Source: Diadema setosum
Taxonomy: Eukaryota > Echinodermata > Echinoidea > Diadematoida > Diadematidae
DNA: 64,000 bases
Direction: 5' to 3'
Assembly: GCF_964275005.1 (NCBI RefSeq)
Contig: NC_092704.1
Coordinates: 10,790,871 to 10,854,870, forward strand
Position numbers and translations under genes: made by a program. Shown here piece by piece: positions 21,034-32,519 of this stretch. The notes beneath the pieces are model-generated. The model was given only the letters and a program-made list of their open reading frames with translations, did no database searches and had not been told where the DNA came from. How positions within the stretch are numbered: the stretch's first letter is position 1; every line of letters starts with the position of its first letter.

Positions 21034-21733
21034 CTGCGAAAACCAAAACCGGACGGAGGCAGTATGATTATGCTTTCTCTTTCAGGAATAAGGCAGGTTG
21101 ACTATACTTTATAATTCAAATACTACCACTGTACTAATATTATTATCCGAAGAACATTGTAAAGTCCTTTTCCCGTCACCCACTATAGATAGAGAAATTT
21201 TGATACTTCCAGTATTTAAGTCATGATAGAACTGGTTATCAATCAATCGACTACAATAGACCTTATGTATACCTACTGACAACTTTAAATGATGTAAAAA
21301 CCATTCATCTATTCAAAAAGCAGTTTAGAGACATGATGTATATCAATACATGACTGAAAATTGCACGTCGCGAGTTATTCCTATGGATGTTCTCACTACT
21401 AAGATCTTGTTGTTTTCTGTTTCCTTGTTTTATTTTTTCCTTGGGCAGTTGTTTTAATTTAGTTTGCTTTCACGCTAATTATAATTTTCTCAACAATGAA
21501 TATCATTTTTTTTTCCATGCAAGTAACGGTCCCTCTATACTCTCTCGGAATATTGGGTCTATTACTATCCCATTGCTTTTCTATGTCATAAAAGGGGAAT
21601 TCCAGACAATTTTTCATAAGTTTACGTCATGGAATACATATATCGAGAGCTCAGTGTATAGATTTTTTTCTTCGAATTTATTGCGGTCATTTAGGAGAGA
21701 AACTAATACCTTGAACAACCTTATGTATATTAT
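21034..21733. other. arylsulfatase intron with a dispersed-repeat fragment
   Basis: From about 21588 to 21730 the sequence (AAAGGGGAATTCCAGACAAT, ACGTCATGGAATACATA) matches a repeat at 31890-32040 (AAAGGGGCATTCCAGACGAT). The fragment stops where the LTR element begins, so the LTR element probably inserted into or beside it. Confidence 0.5.
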
Positions 21734-22365
21734 TGTTACGACCAAAATCACTCTGAGAATGATCGCAGAAAAGAAACAATCAACTATTGTTCAGGCGGTT
21801 TATTAGCAGTGATATTGTGGGTACAGACTCGTAATCGGTTTTCACATCAGTACAATAATGATCAATAGAAACAATTATAAATCGGTAATGGAATCACTTA
21901 CACGCATTACAGCAAACTCTTAATCACGAGGTTCATATATAGTCCCCTGGTGATGTCCCAATACGATGTTCGATGCACAGATGAATGATCCTTGATGCAC
22001 CGATGAATGATTCCTCCGACGTTAATCCAGAGGCGCAGGTTGCATTAGCCTTGCCATAGCAAGGGTTTCTTTTACCTTCACAATTTCTCATTATCATTAT
22101 TTTATAACAAATGTGATGTAAAATCCAAGTCAAGCAACAATAATCACATACTATCACATGCCTTTTGAATAGCTCCATAAATTCCATGTTCTCCTTTCAT
22201 GGATACCGTTTACAATGATATTGCTTGGATTCTCGGAGCTTATACAATCATGTCAAACTCAAATTGCAAACATCAGTAGTGGATAAGCTAAACACTGTAT
22301 GTGTGATTTAAGGTGAAAACCTTTCACCCTTAACTTCTACTGTGCTATCCACTACCTATGTCACA
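21734..22365 (-). repeat. downstream LTR of the Ty3/Gypsy element
   Basis: On the plus strand it begins TGTTACGACCAAAATCACTC and matches 25599-25911 closely for about 310 bp. The inner limit near TGTCACA (22359-22365) is approximate. Confidence 0.7.
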
Positions 22366-24563
22366 CCATCTGACTTTCTGTCATAGCACTCTTTCAACAC
22401 GATGACATGACATATTCTCTGTTCTTTGCGTCTGTCTGGCGTACTGATTACATAGTTCACATCATTGAGTTTCTTTTTGACACAGTATGGGCCACTGAAC
22501 TTGGCTTTCAGTGGTTCACCTTGTATGGGCAATACAAGAACTTTGTCACCTGGTTTGAAGGTACGGGCTTTGGCATTTTTGTCTGCCTTTCTCTTCATTG
22601 AGTCTTGTGACACTTTCAAGTGTTCCCTAGCTACCTCACAAGCCTTTGAAAGCCTTTCACGAAACTTTGACACGCAGTCAAGTACGTGGACCTCATCATC
22701 CTCAGTCATGAATTTCTCTTTGATGAGCTTCAATGGGCCCCTAACTTCATGACCGTACACCAACTCAAATGGGCTGAAACCCGTCGACTCATTTGGGGAG
22801 TCCCTCGTTGCGAACAGCAGGAAAGGGATGCCCTTATCCCAATCCTCGGGATACTCCTCACAAAATGCCCTAATCATTGTCTTTAGGGTCTGGTGGTAGC
22901 GCTCCAACGCACCTTGGGATTGGGGATGATAAGCTGACGACTTCAGCTGCTTCACACCCAAACGATACATCACCTCTTGAAATATGCCCGACATGAAATT
23001 TGACCCTTGGTCAGACTGCACTTCCTTGGGCAACCCATACCTAGTGAAAAACTGCACTAGAGCATCTACCACAGTCTTAGCAGTGATATTTCGCAATGGG
23101 ATATCCTCTGGAAACCGTGTAGACATATCCATGATTGTCAAGAGGTACTTATGACCCGACCTAGTCCTAGGCAAAGGTCCAACACAGTCGACTAGAACCC
23201 GACTGAATGGTTCTTCAAACGCAGGTATCGGAAACAATGGCGCCGGCTTCACTGAATGCTGTGGTTTACCAGCCACCTGACATGTGTGACAAGTCTTGCA
23301 AAACTCAGCCACATTCAACCCTGGCCAATAAAAATGCCTCATGATCCGATCCTTTGTCTTTCTGACGCCTAAATGGCCGCCAACAGGTAACTCGTGAGCA
23401 ATCCTCAAGATCTCACCGCGGTAACAGGGAGGGACAACAACTTGACGGACCACCGTCCAATCCTCATCAGCTGGCCTATGGGGAGGTCTCCACTTCCTCA
23501 TCAAAATGCCATCTTTGACATAATAGCAGTCAGGGACCTTTTCAGCCTCAGCCTCAGAGCACGCCGTCTGAGACAAGCCTTTCAACTCAGAGTCTGATTG
23601 CTGTGCTTCAACCAAGGAAGACTTGCTAAACAGCCCATCACTGTTAACCTCGGAGCCTAATACAGCAACCCCATCATTCAAATCCTTGAAAAAGGTGTCT
23701 GCCAACCAAACACCGGAATTCTCCTCCACATCAACAGAATCCGCATCATCTTGAACAGCTCTACGAGCCTGAGACCTAGTCACAACACAATCTTGGAAAA
23801 TCCCAGGAAACTCCTCCTGCAACTGCTCAGTTTCAGCAACCACCACTGGTTTATCCGAAACAACTGGAGACGCAACCACCTTGTCTCCAGCTAAGTCATT
23901 CCCCAACAAAAAGTCAATGCCTGCCATGGGCAACTCAGGAACAACTCCAACAGTCATCGGACCAGAAACTAGGTCACACTTCAAATCCACTCTATACAGC
24001 GGAACTGACATATAACTGTCAACAGTCTGAATCAAGACTTTTGCATTCACTGCACTATCTGGTGGAAAAGTCATACCACCATCCACCATCAACGACTGAG
24101 AGGCCCCCGTATCCCGCAGGATGACTACTGGTTTACCTGCCTCACCAGAAGTACATGGGGTCACCTCACCATCAAACAAAAAGCTACGATAGCTCTCATC
24201 TACCTGCTTAGTCCTATCTTTGAATTTGGGAGATCGACTTTCAATGGCCTGTGTTTCACTGAACGGGACACTGTTTTCGGGTAGGACGCTTTTTGACATG
24301 ACAAATCCCATGTCCTTCTTTGTTTTGTTTTGCAACTTCCAACACTGTGACTTTACGTGCCCTTTCTTGTGACAATGAAAACATTGTATAACATTTGCAC
24401 TTGTATTGGACCCTTTGTCAGATTGAGGCTGTGGTGCCGACAACATTCCTGAACCAGCATTCTGTTGGTTGCTCGACTGATTTTTGTCTCTCTTATTTCC
24501 AGAGAAATTCCTGAAAGGTGGTCTGTTCTCATTTCTATGGATGAGCTCATACTCATCAGCCAT
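22356..24563 (-). other. Ty3/Gypsy pol-like region (protease, integrase)
   Basis: Open region of the fossil element. In order it shows a gag-type zinc knuckle (CFHCHKKGHVKSQC), an aspartic protease motif (LRDTGASQSL), an integrase zinc-binding segment (HELPVGGHLG ... CKTCHTCQ) and an integrase core (VDCVGPLPRTRSG, QSDQGSNF, SSAYHPQSQGALERYH) with a C-terminal chromo-like tail. The wording of protease followed by integrase recalls the Gmr1-like branch of Ty3/Gypsy; this placement is inference. Confidence 0.8.
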
Positions 24564-25465
24564 AAAGGCTGCTTATGCAAACTTGTCACTTTGTGATCTT
24601 CCAGATGCAACCTCACACTGAAAGCAACACTCTTTTTGAATTCTTCCAAGAGAACAACCTCACGTAGGTTATCAAAATCCTGATCCATTTTCAGGGATCT
24701 GTACCACCTATCAAACATCATTTCTTTTTCACGAGCAAACTCAACATGTGTCTGGCCTGGTTTGCGGTACGAATTTCTGAACTTGTGTCTGTATGCCTCT
24801 GGCACCAACTCATAAGCATTCAACACTGCCTTCTTGACTGTAGCATAGTCACTTGATTGCTCTTCAGATAGAGATGAGTATACATCAGCTGCTTTGCCGA
24901 CAAACACACTTTGGAGGAGTATGGGCCAAAATTCCTGTGGCTATTTCAAACTGTTAGCCACCTTCTCAAATGACGCAAAGTATGCATCAACTCTGTTTTC
25001 TTCAAACTTTGGCACTAAGCGAATGTTCTTGACCAAATCAAATTCAGAGGGAGCCCTTTCACGATTTCCAACAGTCTGTGCATGAGTCAATTCCATCTCA
25101 CGCAATTTCAGTTGTTGCTCCATTTTCTTCTCTTCAATTTCAAGTTTCTTCATTTCCAGTTATTTTTGTTCTTTCTCCCTCTCTAATCTCATCTTCTCTT
25201 TCTCTATTTCCAATTTTGCAAGCTCAAGCCGTATTTGATCTGAAATTTGAGCTTCATCTGGAGTGTCAATTTCTTCTTTGAGCTCCATGTGACCAGCTAC
25301 TAAGTCAAGAATCTCTGCCTTTCTTACACCTTGTGGAACATCTACACTTAAATGCTGTGCAATAGCAGTCAAATCACATTTGCGTAACCTTTGCAAATCT
25401 TTGAGAGACAAATCTGTCCTCTGAACAAATGCCTGAACATCCATTGTACTGATTGACATTGTCAC
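24564..25465 (-). other. Ty3/Gypsy gag-like region
   Basis: Pieces with a SAP-like N-terminal helix pair (LQRLRKCDLTAIAQHL), a charged coiled-coil stretch rich in E, K and R, and a SCAN/capsid-like segment (YRHKFRNSYRKPGQTHVEFA, MFDRWYRSLK). Typical of the gag of fish and echinoderm Gypsy elements. It belongs to the fossil element at 21734-26537 and is not intact. Confidence 0.7.
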
Positions 25466-25598
25466 AATGTATTACACACAATATACAATTGAACAATCAA
25501 CTCACTGGTATTTTGTCTGTACCAATATTTTGGATTCCGGAACGTTCCAAATTCTAAGTTTGGGCTTTAAATTCACCTCCCGGACAAGCCCCCAATTT

Positions 25599-26537
25599 TG
25601 TTACGACCAAAATCACTCTGAGAATGATCGCACAACAGAAACAATCAACTATTGTTCAGGCGGTTTATTAACAGTGATATTGTGGGTACAGACTCGTAAT
25701 CGGTTTTCACATCAGTACAATAATGATCAATAGAAACAATTATAAATCGGTAATGGAATCACACGCATTACAGCAAACTCTTAATCACGAGGTTCATATA
25801 GTCCCCTGGTGATGTCCCAATACGATGTCCGATGCACAGATGAATGATCCTTGATGCACCGATGAATGATTCCTCCGACGTTAATCCAGAGGCGCAGGTT
25901 GCATTAGTCCACGATATAAATCCACGGTGTATGTCCACAGCGGAATGTGCAGAATCCAACGTTATGATGACCACGTCCAGGCGATGCGTTAAATGATGAT
26001 TCAGCCAATAATATCTAGCTAGGAATCCAGCCCGTCACAGCTTTGCCGTAGCAATGTCCGTTGACATTAAAATATGGAGTCTATTTCCAATGAAGGCAAA
26101 TTAATTCTCTGCAGGCTAAATGTCTCCCAGGCCTTATCTCCACAAACATAACAGGTCAGCAGGTAACACAGGACTGACTATAACAAGTCGCTTCAGAGCC
26201 AGAAGTGACGTAACTCTCAGAGCAGAGGTGTTGGGTACTCTGCCTACTGCAGAAGTTCTCCGGCTTTTATATCTATTCACCCCTTTCTAGTACATTCTGT
26301 AATTTTCTCCAACCTGGGGCCACACACTTGAACATACTAGCAAGTCCAAGTTCCAGGAATCCTGGATGACTCACTGCCTAACTATGTGCATAACATCATT
26401 GCCAAAAATAACTACCAATCACATTGGGCTACAGGGACAGTGCCTCACTCAGCCAAATATGTAAGCACTTCCCAGAACATTCTGGAATGGGTGAAATCAT
26501 TCTAGATTGAATGAGCTATAATGAATTTCCTGTCACA
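25599..26537 (-). repeat. upstream LTR of the Ty3/Gypsy element
   Basis: Begins TGTTACGACCAAAATCACTC on the plus strand and ends near TGTCACA (26531-26537). The inner ~310 bp match the partner LTR; the remainder is seen only in this copy. Confidence 0.65.
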
Positions 26538-28808
26538 TTCATGTACTGTAGTTACATTGTATACCACCTAGAAAATTCTCCACTGATCTGGTCAACCTGT
26601 GTACACACACATTAAAACAACCATGCATACAGTACATCATACATGTACATAACTACTATAGTGTGTACATTTGTGACAAATACACTGAACAATGATGATG
26701 ACATAGGAGGCTCACACATTTCAGCAGTGTAATTCCATTGCAATACCGTTTGCTTGCAAGTTCACCCGTGAATAGTCTATGCATGCCTTTTTCTTTTGTT
26801 CTGCTCCCTTTTTATCATTATTATTATTTTATTTGGCAGAAAACATACAATTCACAATCAATTACAAAACTCAAAATAATCAATCAATACAATAACACAA
26901 AAATACCTAAACACTGGATGCACCTGAAGGGCTGCCAGGCATTGGGCAAAGTTAACTAAATAACTGTAGTCCGCGGACCGCCCTAACCTATATCCCCTCC
27001 AGGCGCATCCAGTGTTACAGATTTATGTGCCACTGATTATCATAATAAAATATTCATAACTATACCGTTTAAAATCTCTTGCATAAAAATACAAACTATG
27101 TAAAAATCCTTATACATTTTCCGACAATATCAAATCACAATTTACAAACTCATGATCACACCAATAAAAGGGTGATATAATTATAAAACAGATCCCTTTA
27201 CTTTCCCAACCCTCCCCTCACTCACTCCCCAATTAAAAATCCAGTCACAAAAAAAAAAAAAAATCAACCACCCGTCCCCATCATAATTATTACCTCACAA
27301 AATATCTATTCATTAAAAAAAAAAAACACCCAAAACCTGGATATGTGTCTCCCCCACACACAATTCATTACATTCACCATATTTCCAAATCATTTATCAA
27401 TAACCAGTAAAACACCACAATACCAGTTAGAATTCTCTCAACCCACAAAACACCCCCAATCCAAAATTCATATTTTAAAAAAAAAAAGAAAAAAAAACCA
27501 ACCCCCCCCCCCCAAAAAAAAAAAACCCAACCCCCCCCAACCCCCCCCCAAAAAAAAACCACCCCCGAAAAAAACCCTCCAATAAACCCCAAAATGATTC
27601 AAAAACACAAAATGGCACTTTGAAATACAATGTCAGTAAAATTGAAACGAACAATGAATAAGACTTGAGAGGAGATCTGTGGCCTGCCTCACAAAGAAGC
27701 GAAATCGATCCCAATCCCACGACTGACCAAAAACCATAACATGCAGTGTGCGTCTCCAATGCTGCTCAACCCTCCAATAAAGATGAAAATCCCGGAGACC
27801 CCCTTTATGCAACCATTGGCACAAAACAAAAAAAAAAACATTCTACAAACATTAATAACAAGTTTAGGCGCGTGGTAACCAAGCCAACAAAACTGAACAA
27901 GGAAACCAGCAGTATACCACAATCCCTATCCAATCCCAATTTCTAAATTCAACCCATTTTCCCCACGAAACACCCCCAAAAACACACAGAAAAATAATCA
28001 ATGTTCATATACATAACATGTATAAACATATAATTATAAGTATACAATTATAATTATTGTCAATCTGCTGGATTGACTAAATGACAAAAAACCTGGGGAA
28101 AATGCAGCTGTTTCTAAAAAAAAAAAAAAAAAAAAGAGGGTTTAAACTATGACAAACAGGTAAAATCATTGAAGAATTTACACAGATACCAAACAGAAAA
28201 AGCAGAGGTAAAAGATTTGTTACAGCCTCCTGGGCTGGGAAGGAATGACGTTTCTCAGACAGAAAGGGGAAGGTAAAAAACAACAACAACAAATTGACTG
28301 GCTCACCAAAAAAAGATGTATTACTGCTTTTGTTGAAAACAGTGTTATCAAAAATTAAGGGGAAAACAGCTCGTAGCTGGCAAATCTTAGGCATGAATAC
28401 AATTCTATATTGTCTGATCTTTGCAGTAAAAGAAAAAAAAACAATTATAAAATTTCATTAAAAAATGTAACAATTATAAACATTTTAATCAGATTAATGC
28501 CATGAGGTATGCATACTTATGTACGCCACCCTATACAGATTATACATCCAAGAATTAACAAACACATATTCTTTCACTCATACATATTTCATTATTTCAA
28601 TTAAAATACCTCAACTCTTAGAAAAAAAAAACTATCCACAAAATTGATTATAGGAAACATACACGTGGACATGAATACATCATTATCATACATATACATG
28701 AATACATTTAACGGTGAATGAAATTCATGCCCAAGATAAAATACAATGAATGTCGCTATAAAACTACATGTACTCCACATGAAATCAGTGACATACCAAA
28801 TCCGACAC
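26538..28808 (-). other. LINE 3' region and A/C-rich low-complexity DNA
   Basis: Read on the minus strand, 26810-26850 ends in GCCAAATAAAATAATAATAA, a LINE-like 3' tail of short ATA repeats. The stretch up to the reverse transcriptase at 28809 is probably the 3'UTR of that LINE, or a separate LINE tail. It contains A and C runs (27484-27570), among them alternating C and A runs of 8-14. No gene. Confidence 0.45.
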
Positions 28809-30239
28809 TTAAGGTGTCTCGGCAAGATGGGAATTTAAGTGACTGCACCATGTTGAAAGAGATACAGTAAGGACTGAGTTTCTGAGGTCAGAAGGTAGAG
28901 TATCCCACAGCCTGGGGAACTCGTGTATTGCACAGAAATGCAGACCATCTTTACGTGCAAGGAGATGCCTGAACCTCAGGTCATCAAAATGGCGTGGGTT
29001 CACCACCACAAGCGAGTTCACAACAGGACACTGAATATGCTTGAACAGACACTTAGTAATGAAAACCAGGGTAAAGTAGGTCCTTCTAGACTTGAGAGAC
29101 TTCCAGTTCAGCCTTTGAAGACGTTGCTCGTATGGCATTTGACCTCGCCTTTGCTTCAAGGCAAGACGCGTTGCTCTACGCTGTATCGACTCAAGTCTGT
29201 TGATAGAGCCCACTTTGTGCGGTGTCCAAACGGGAAGGCCATATTCAAGAATTGGGAGGACCAAACTTTTGTACAAGGTGAACACAGCCACTGATGAAAG
29301 ACCTGAGGCTAGGCTGGTTATCAAACCAAGTAAACGATTCGCTCTAGATATCACGTACCCAACATGGTTATCCCAGGACATACGATTGTTCATGATGACA
29401 CCCAAGTATTTAATTTCGTATACCTCCTCTAGTTGCGTATCATTGAGGTAGTACTGTGCATGGCCCGGATGTCTTTTCCAGGATATTCTCATGACTTTAG
29501 TTTTAGAGGTATTCAGGCTCATTTTGTTTCTGTCACACCAGCCTGTGAAAGCATTGACATCATCTTGGAGAGCCTGTTGATCTGTGAGGTCATAGATTGG
29601 TCGAGAAATAACAGTGTCATCTGCAAATAGCGCACATCTCGATGTAACAGCCTCAGGTAGGTCATTGATGAATAAGTTAAACAGGCAAGGCCCCAGGACG
29701 CTCCCTTGCGGTATACCTGAGGTAGGCGTCGACCACTCTGAGTATTGTTCTTTATATTGGACACGTTGTAATCTATCAGATAGAAATGAACGGATCCAGA
29801 ACCAAATATCACCTGAGATGTTATACAGCGATAGCTTTTGCAGGAGGACATCATGAGGCATACGATCAAACGCCTTCGCGAAATCGAAAAATATCGCGTC
29901 GATGGAAGGAGGTCTCCGCTTGTCAAGGTCCTGGAGCCAGGAGTGGGTCAGAGTCATCAGCTGGGTAACACATGACTTTTGATGAACAAAACCATGTTGG
30001 AATGGAGTAAGGAGACAATTTGATTCCATGTGGTCAGAGATTGCATTTGAAATCAAAGACTCCATCAGCTTGACGACAACAGAAGTTAACGCGACTGGGC
30101 GATAATTTGAAACAACTGACCTATCACCGGCTTTGAACACTGGGACAATGTTTGCCGATTTCCATCCTTCTGGTACAGACTGTTGACAGAGAGACATACT
30201 GAACAGACGTTGCAGGATAGGAGATATCCTACTGTACAC
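28809..30239 (-). CDS. 5'-truncated CR1/Jockey-group LINE reverse transcriptase
   Basis: 476 open codons of a non-LTR reverse transcriptase that copies its own RNA at nicked DNA. Motifs in order: VPEGWKSANIVPVFKAGD, NYRPVALTSV, FDFAKAFDRMPHD, SGIPQGSVLGP, LFADDT (catalytic DD), then the thumb and the C-terminal RLESIQRRATRLAL segment. The endonuclease half is missing and the frame begins with no ATG at 30239, so this is a 5'-truncated copy. The RT frame itself has no stop. At the truncation point a 17-bp arm is repeated in reverse (30219-30254). It lies in the arylsulfatase intron, in the same strand as the gene. Confidence 0.85.
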   Translation of the reverse strand: MYSRISPILQRLFSMSLCQQSVPEGWKSANIVPVFKAGDRSVVSNYRPVALTSVVVKLMESLISNAISDHMESNCLLTPFQHGFVHQKSCVTQLMTLTHSWLQDLDKRRPPSIDAIFFDFAKAFDRMPHDVLLQKLSLYNISGDIWFWIRSFLSDRLQRVQYKEQYSEWSTPTSGIPQGSVLGPCLFNLFINDLPEAVTSRCALFADDTVISRPIYDLTDQQALQDDVNAFTGWCDRNKMSLNTSKTKVMRISWKRHPGHAQYYLNDTQLEEVYEIKYLGVIMNNRMSWDNHVGYVISRANRLLGLITSLASGLSSVAVFTLYKSLVLPILEYGLPVWTPHKVGSINRLESIQRRATRLALKQRRGQMPYEQRLQRLNWKSLKSRRTYFTLVFITKCLFKHIQCPVVNSLVVVNPRHFDDLRFRHLLARKDGLHFCAIHEFPRLWDTLPSDLRNSVLTVSLSTWCSHLNSHLAETP

Positions 30240-30470
30240 AGTAGGATATCTCCTGCATTCTTATGGTGAGGCTGTCATGTTATCATCCTTGTTCATTGCA
30301 ATTTGTTGGATATTTTGAAAGCATTCTTGTTCTTCATCCCAATCATTGCAAATTCTGAAATGTTGTACAATTTTGTACTCAGTATAACTAATTTATAGTG
30401 TTTCAAATATTGTAAAAGTCTGAAAATCATCCGGAGGTCTCCTTTAAAAGAAAGTAAAGTGTGACATTAC
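30240..30470. repeat. dispersed repeat adjoining the LINE 5' end
   Basis: Sequence on the minus strand beginning AAAGGAGACCTCCGGATG and including AACAAGGATGATAACATG has the look of a common echinoid dispersed repeat (recognition, not search). It is cut by the LINE end at about 30240. The remainder up to 30470 is intron next to the arylsulfatase exon donor. Confidence 0.4.
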
Positions 30471-30615
30471 CAACTGTCTGATAGGAAGAACCTAAGTGTG
30501 TTCTCTGTCTGGCCAGCGTCTTGTACCGTCTTCATGACGTCACCGACTGCCGCATCTAGCTCGAAGAGGCCGTTACCAAAAATGCCCCGTCGGCTTGAGT
30601 TCGTAAAATCTCCAC
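30471..30615 (-). CDS. arylsulfatase-like gene, exon before the metal-binding box
   Basis: 145-bp exon between acceptor CTACAG and donor TTG|GTAATG (minus strand). Translation GDFTNSSRRGIFGNGLFELD, AAVGDVMKTVQDAGQTENTL, RFFLSDS matches the sulfatase stretch with SxRGxxGDxxxELDxxVG and ends at the SDNG metal-binding box. Here the residue after the Asp is Ser (SDS-CG after splicing) where family members have Asn, a ligand of the active-site calcium. This may mean weak or lost activity, or a sequence error. Phase is 1 on the left and 2 on the right, fitting both neighbours. Confidence 0.85.
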
Positions 30616-31132
30616 CTGTAGTTTGAGCATGGGAGCGAAAAGGCAAAACTGCCGCGTAACATTGTGTAATGGGAAATCTACAATCTTGGCAGAGGCAGTT
30701 AGAAAAAAACAACAACAACAACAAAAAAGATGTGATGATAGAGATACATTGAAATATAACTAAACAAATATAACAAGTGAAGAACGAAACAAAAGAAATC
30801 TCTCCGATGTCAAGTTCGTGCTGAACATCAGGATGACATAGAAATAATTATAGTTTAATGAATAATAATCTGTTGGTTTTCAAAATTTCTATAGTATATT
30901 ATTTCATTTATCCCAGTCTCCTCGTTAAAAGAACATTGTCTTTGGCCTCATAACATATATATTTCTTTAAATCACGACAACATACCGGAGATATTATTTC
31001 ATTTCCACAGTTAGTCCTTCCTACTATTTCGTGCTTTTTTAACCTTACAAAATGTTCCGTGGTCGATGAATGTTAACCAATGGCAATGTCCCCATATACT
31101 ATCAGAAAGATAATTCTAATTATCCAGCGTAC
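30616..31132. other. arylsulfatase intron
   Basis: AT-rich intron of about 517 bp with donor GTACGC at its left exon and acceptor CTACAG before the next. An AAC tract is at 30706-30724. Nothing else is seen. Confidence 0.6.
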
Positions 31133-31637
31133 CAGCAAATTGAGGAAAGTGTACGTGATTGAAAGCGTAGTACAGGAAAAAAGGGATTATCCTTTTCTGC
31201 GCTCTCGGAAATCCACTGGCGTGCTTTCGTGGTGTACTCTTGCATAAGCGTTGTCGGATTCATCGGTTGTTTGTATATATATGTCATCATCGGAGAAGAC
31301 AGCGCAAGGTGCGACGTCGTCCGATGCGCACGTGTCCACCTTCTCGTCGGCGTAGACGCAGGGCTGATCCGGGTACGTGCATACCGGATAAAGGCACTGG
31401 TCATTTGAGAAAGGCAAACCGTAGTAGCGATGAAAGCCTTGCTTTGTTGGCAAAAACTCCCGTTCCCTTCCTATCCCCAAGTGCCACTTCCCGACCATGT
31501 ACGTGTCGTAGCCTCGTGGTTCCAGGATTTCGGCTATGGTGATCTCACTTAGGGGTAGCCCTCCAGGGGAATTTGGGCGGAAAACCAGCGGGTAAGCACC
31601 CACCCTTGTCTGATATCTTCCAGTCATAATAGACGCT
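31133..31637 (-). CDS. arylsulfatase-like gene, exon after the catalytic motif
   Basis: 505-bp exon starting after acceptor AATTATAG. It opens (R)ASIMTGRYQTRVGAYPLVF, the second half of the sulfatase signature CxPSRxxxxTGR, followed by GYDTYMVGKWHLGIGRER with the active-site KWHLG. Further on come PTTLMQEYTTKARQWI and, in another frame, FFLYYAFNHVHFPQFAG, the conserved histidine region. The three pieces lie in different frames: one shift falls at the TA run 31274-31282 and one at the A6 run 31177-31182 (plus strand). Both are slippage-prone, so sequencing error or a dying gene are both possible. The exon with the formylglycine cysteine (CSPS) was not found in the window. Confidence 0.85.
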
Positions 31638-32519
31638 CTATAATTTTGAGAAAAAACAAACACAAAGAGACATAATCTAAAGCGTTTTATCGCAAAATAA
31701 ATTGAATCCCTTCTCGCAGTCTCAAGTTGAGATATTTGCGTTTATTCCTGTGAAAAATGGAAATGTACATTTTTAATCATAACTGTCAAAAATGTTCCTT
31801 TTTATGGAACAAGTTAAGTATCAGTGTACTGCGAAAGCTTTATTTTACTCTATCTGGTGATGGACTTTAAAATGATTGATATTGGCACTTAAAGGGGCAT
31901 TCCAGACGATTTTCATAATTTCACGTTATGTAGTACATAAATCAACAGCTCCATGCATAGACTCCTGGAATTTATTGTGGCCTTTGAACAGAGTAACCAA
32001 TAATCTGAAAATCTTAAAGTAGGCTTGCTAAGGGCGAAAAAAGGGGCGATTACTGCATTTTATAGCACAAATGTTCTATTTGGCACACATATTCCTCGGT
32101 ACAATTGGAATTTTTTCATCTAAAGAGACAATCTGTATCTATGCAAATAACCCCCAATTTGCGTAATTTATGCAAACTGATTTGTAAACAATGAAAACCC
32201 CTTAAAACTCATAATAGATAGATATGTAACCCGTTAGAATCACTTTATGAAACAAAATGAGAAAATAATTTGAATAATTGAACCATCATTACCACCTAAT
32301 TTACATAATTACTAAAGAAAATAAAGTAAAAACATTTTCTAAGTTTTTCTTACAGTCTAAGAACTGCATTTTATGATAATAACTACCAAAGTAGTATGCA
32401 TATCCTTTAGTCAAATGGAAATGGTTTGTAATATCAAAACATTATTTTTCTAAGTAAATATTTTATTATGATATATCTGATCATTTACCTGTTTTTACCA
32501 TCAATAATAGTTTTTTTTT
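31638..32519. repeat. dispersed repeat, AAAGGGGCATTCCAGACG family
   Basis: From about 31890 the sequence AAAGGGGCATTCCAGACGAT then TTTCACGTTATGTAGTACAT matches the fragment at 21588-21730. The repeat may extend to about 32150. No arylsulfatase exon with the CSPS motif was recognised here on the minus strand. Confidence 0.45.

Larger units (their letters stand above)
21734..26537 (-). mobile_element. Ty3/Gypsy LTR retroelement, looks broken
   Basis: Fossil LTR element on the minus strand inside an arylsulfatase intron. Long terminal repeats lie at about 21734-22365 and 25599-26537. Parts recognised between them are gag (with SAP-like and zinc-knuckle segments), an aspartic protease and an integrase. 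A primer-binding site like that for proline tRNA follows the upstream LTR (about 25578-25597). The shared part of the LTRs (about 310 bp) is roughly 98 percent identical by eye, so the insertion looks young. The two LTRs differ in length and the element looks broken, with a few breaks. Confidence 0.85.

Noticed and set aside
22407-23597. Plus-strand frames opposite the integrase region
   Set aside because: Shadows of the Gypsy coding region on the other strand.
28077-28394. Minus-strand 105-codon ORF below the LINE RT as a further LINE protein
   Set aside because: Its F-rich composition comes from poly-T and it shows no RT or RNase H motif; it is probably 3'UTR.
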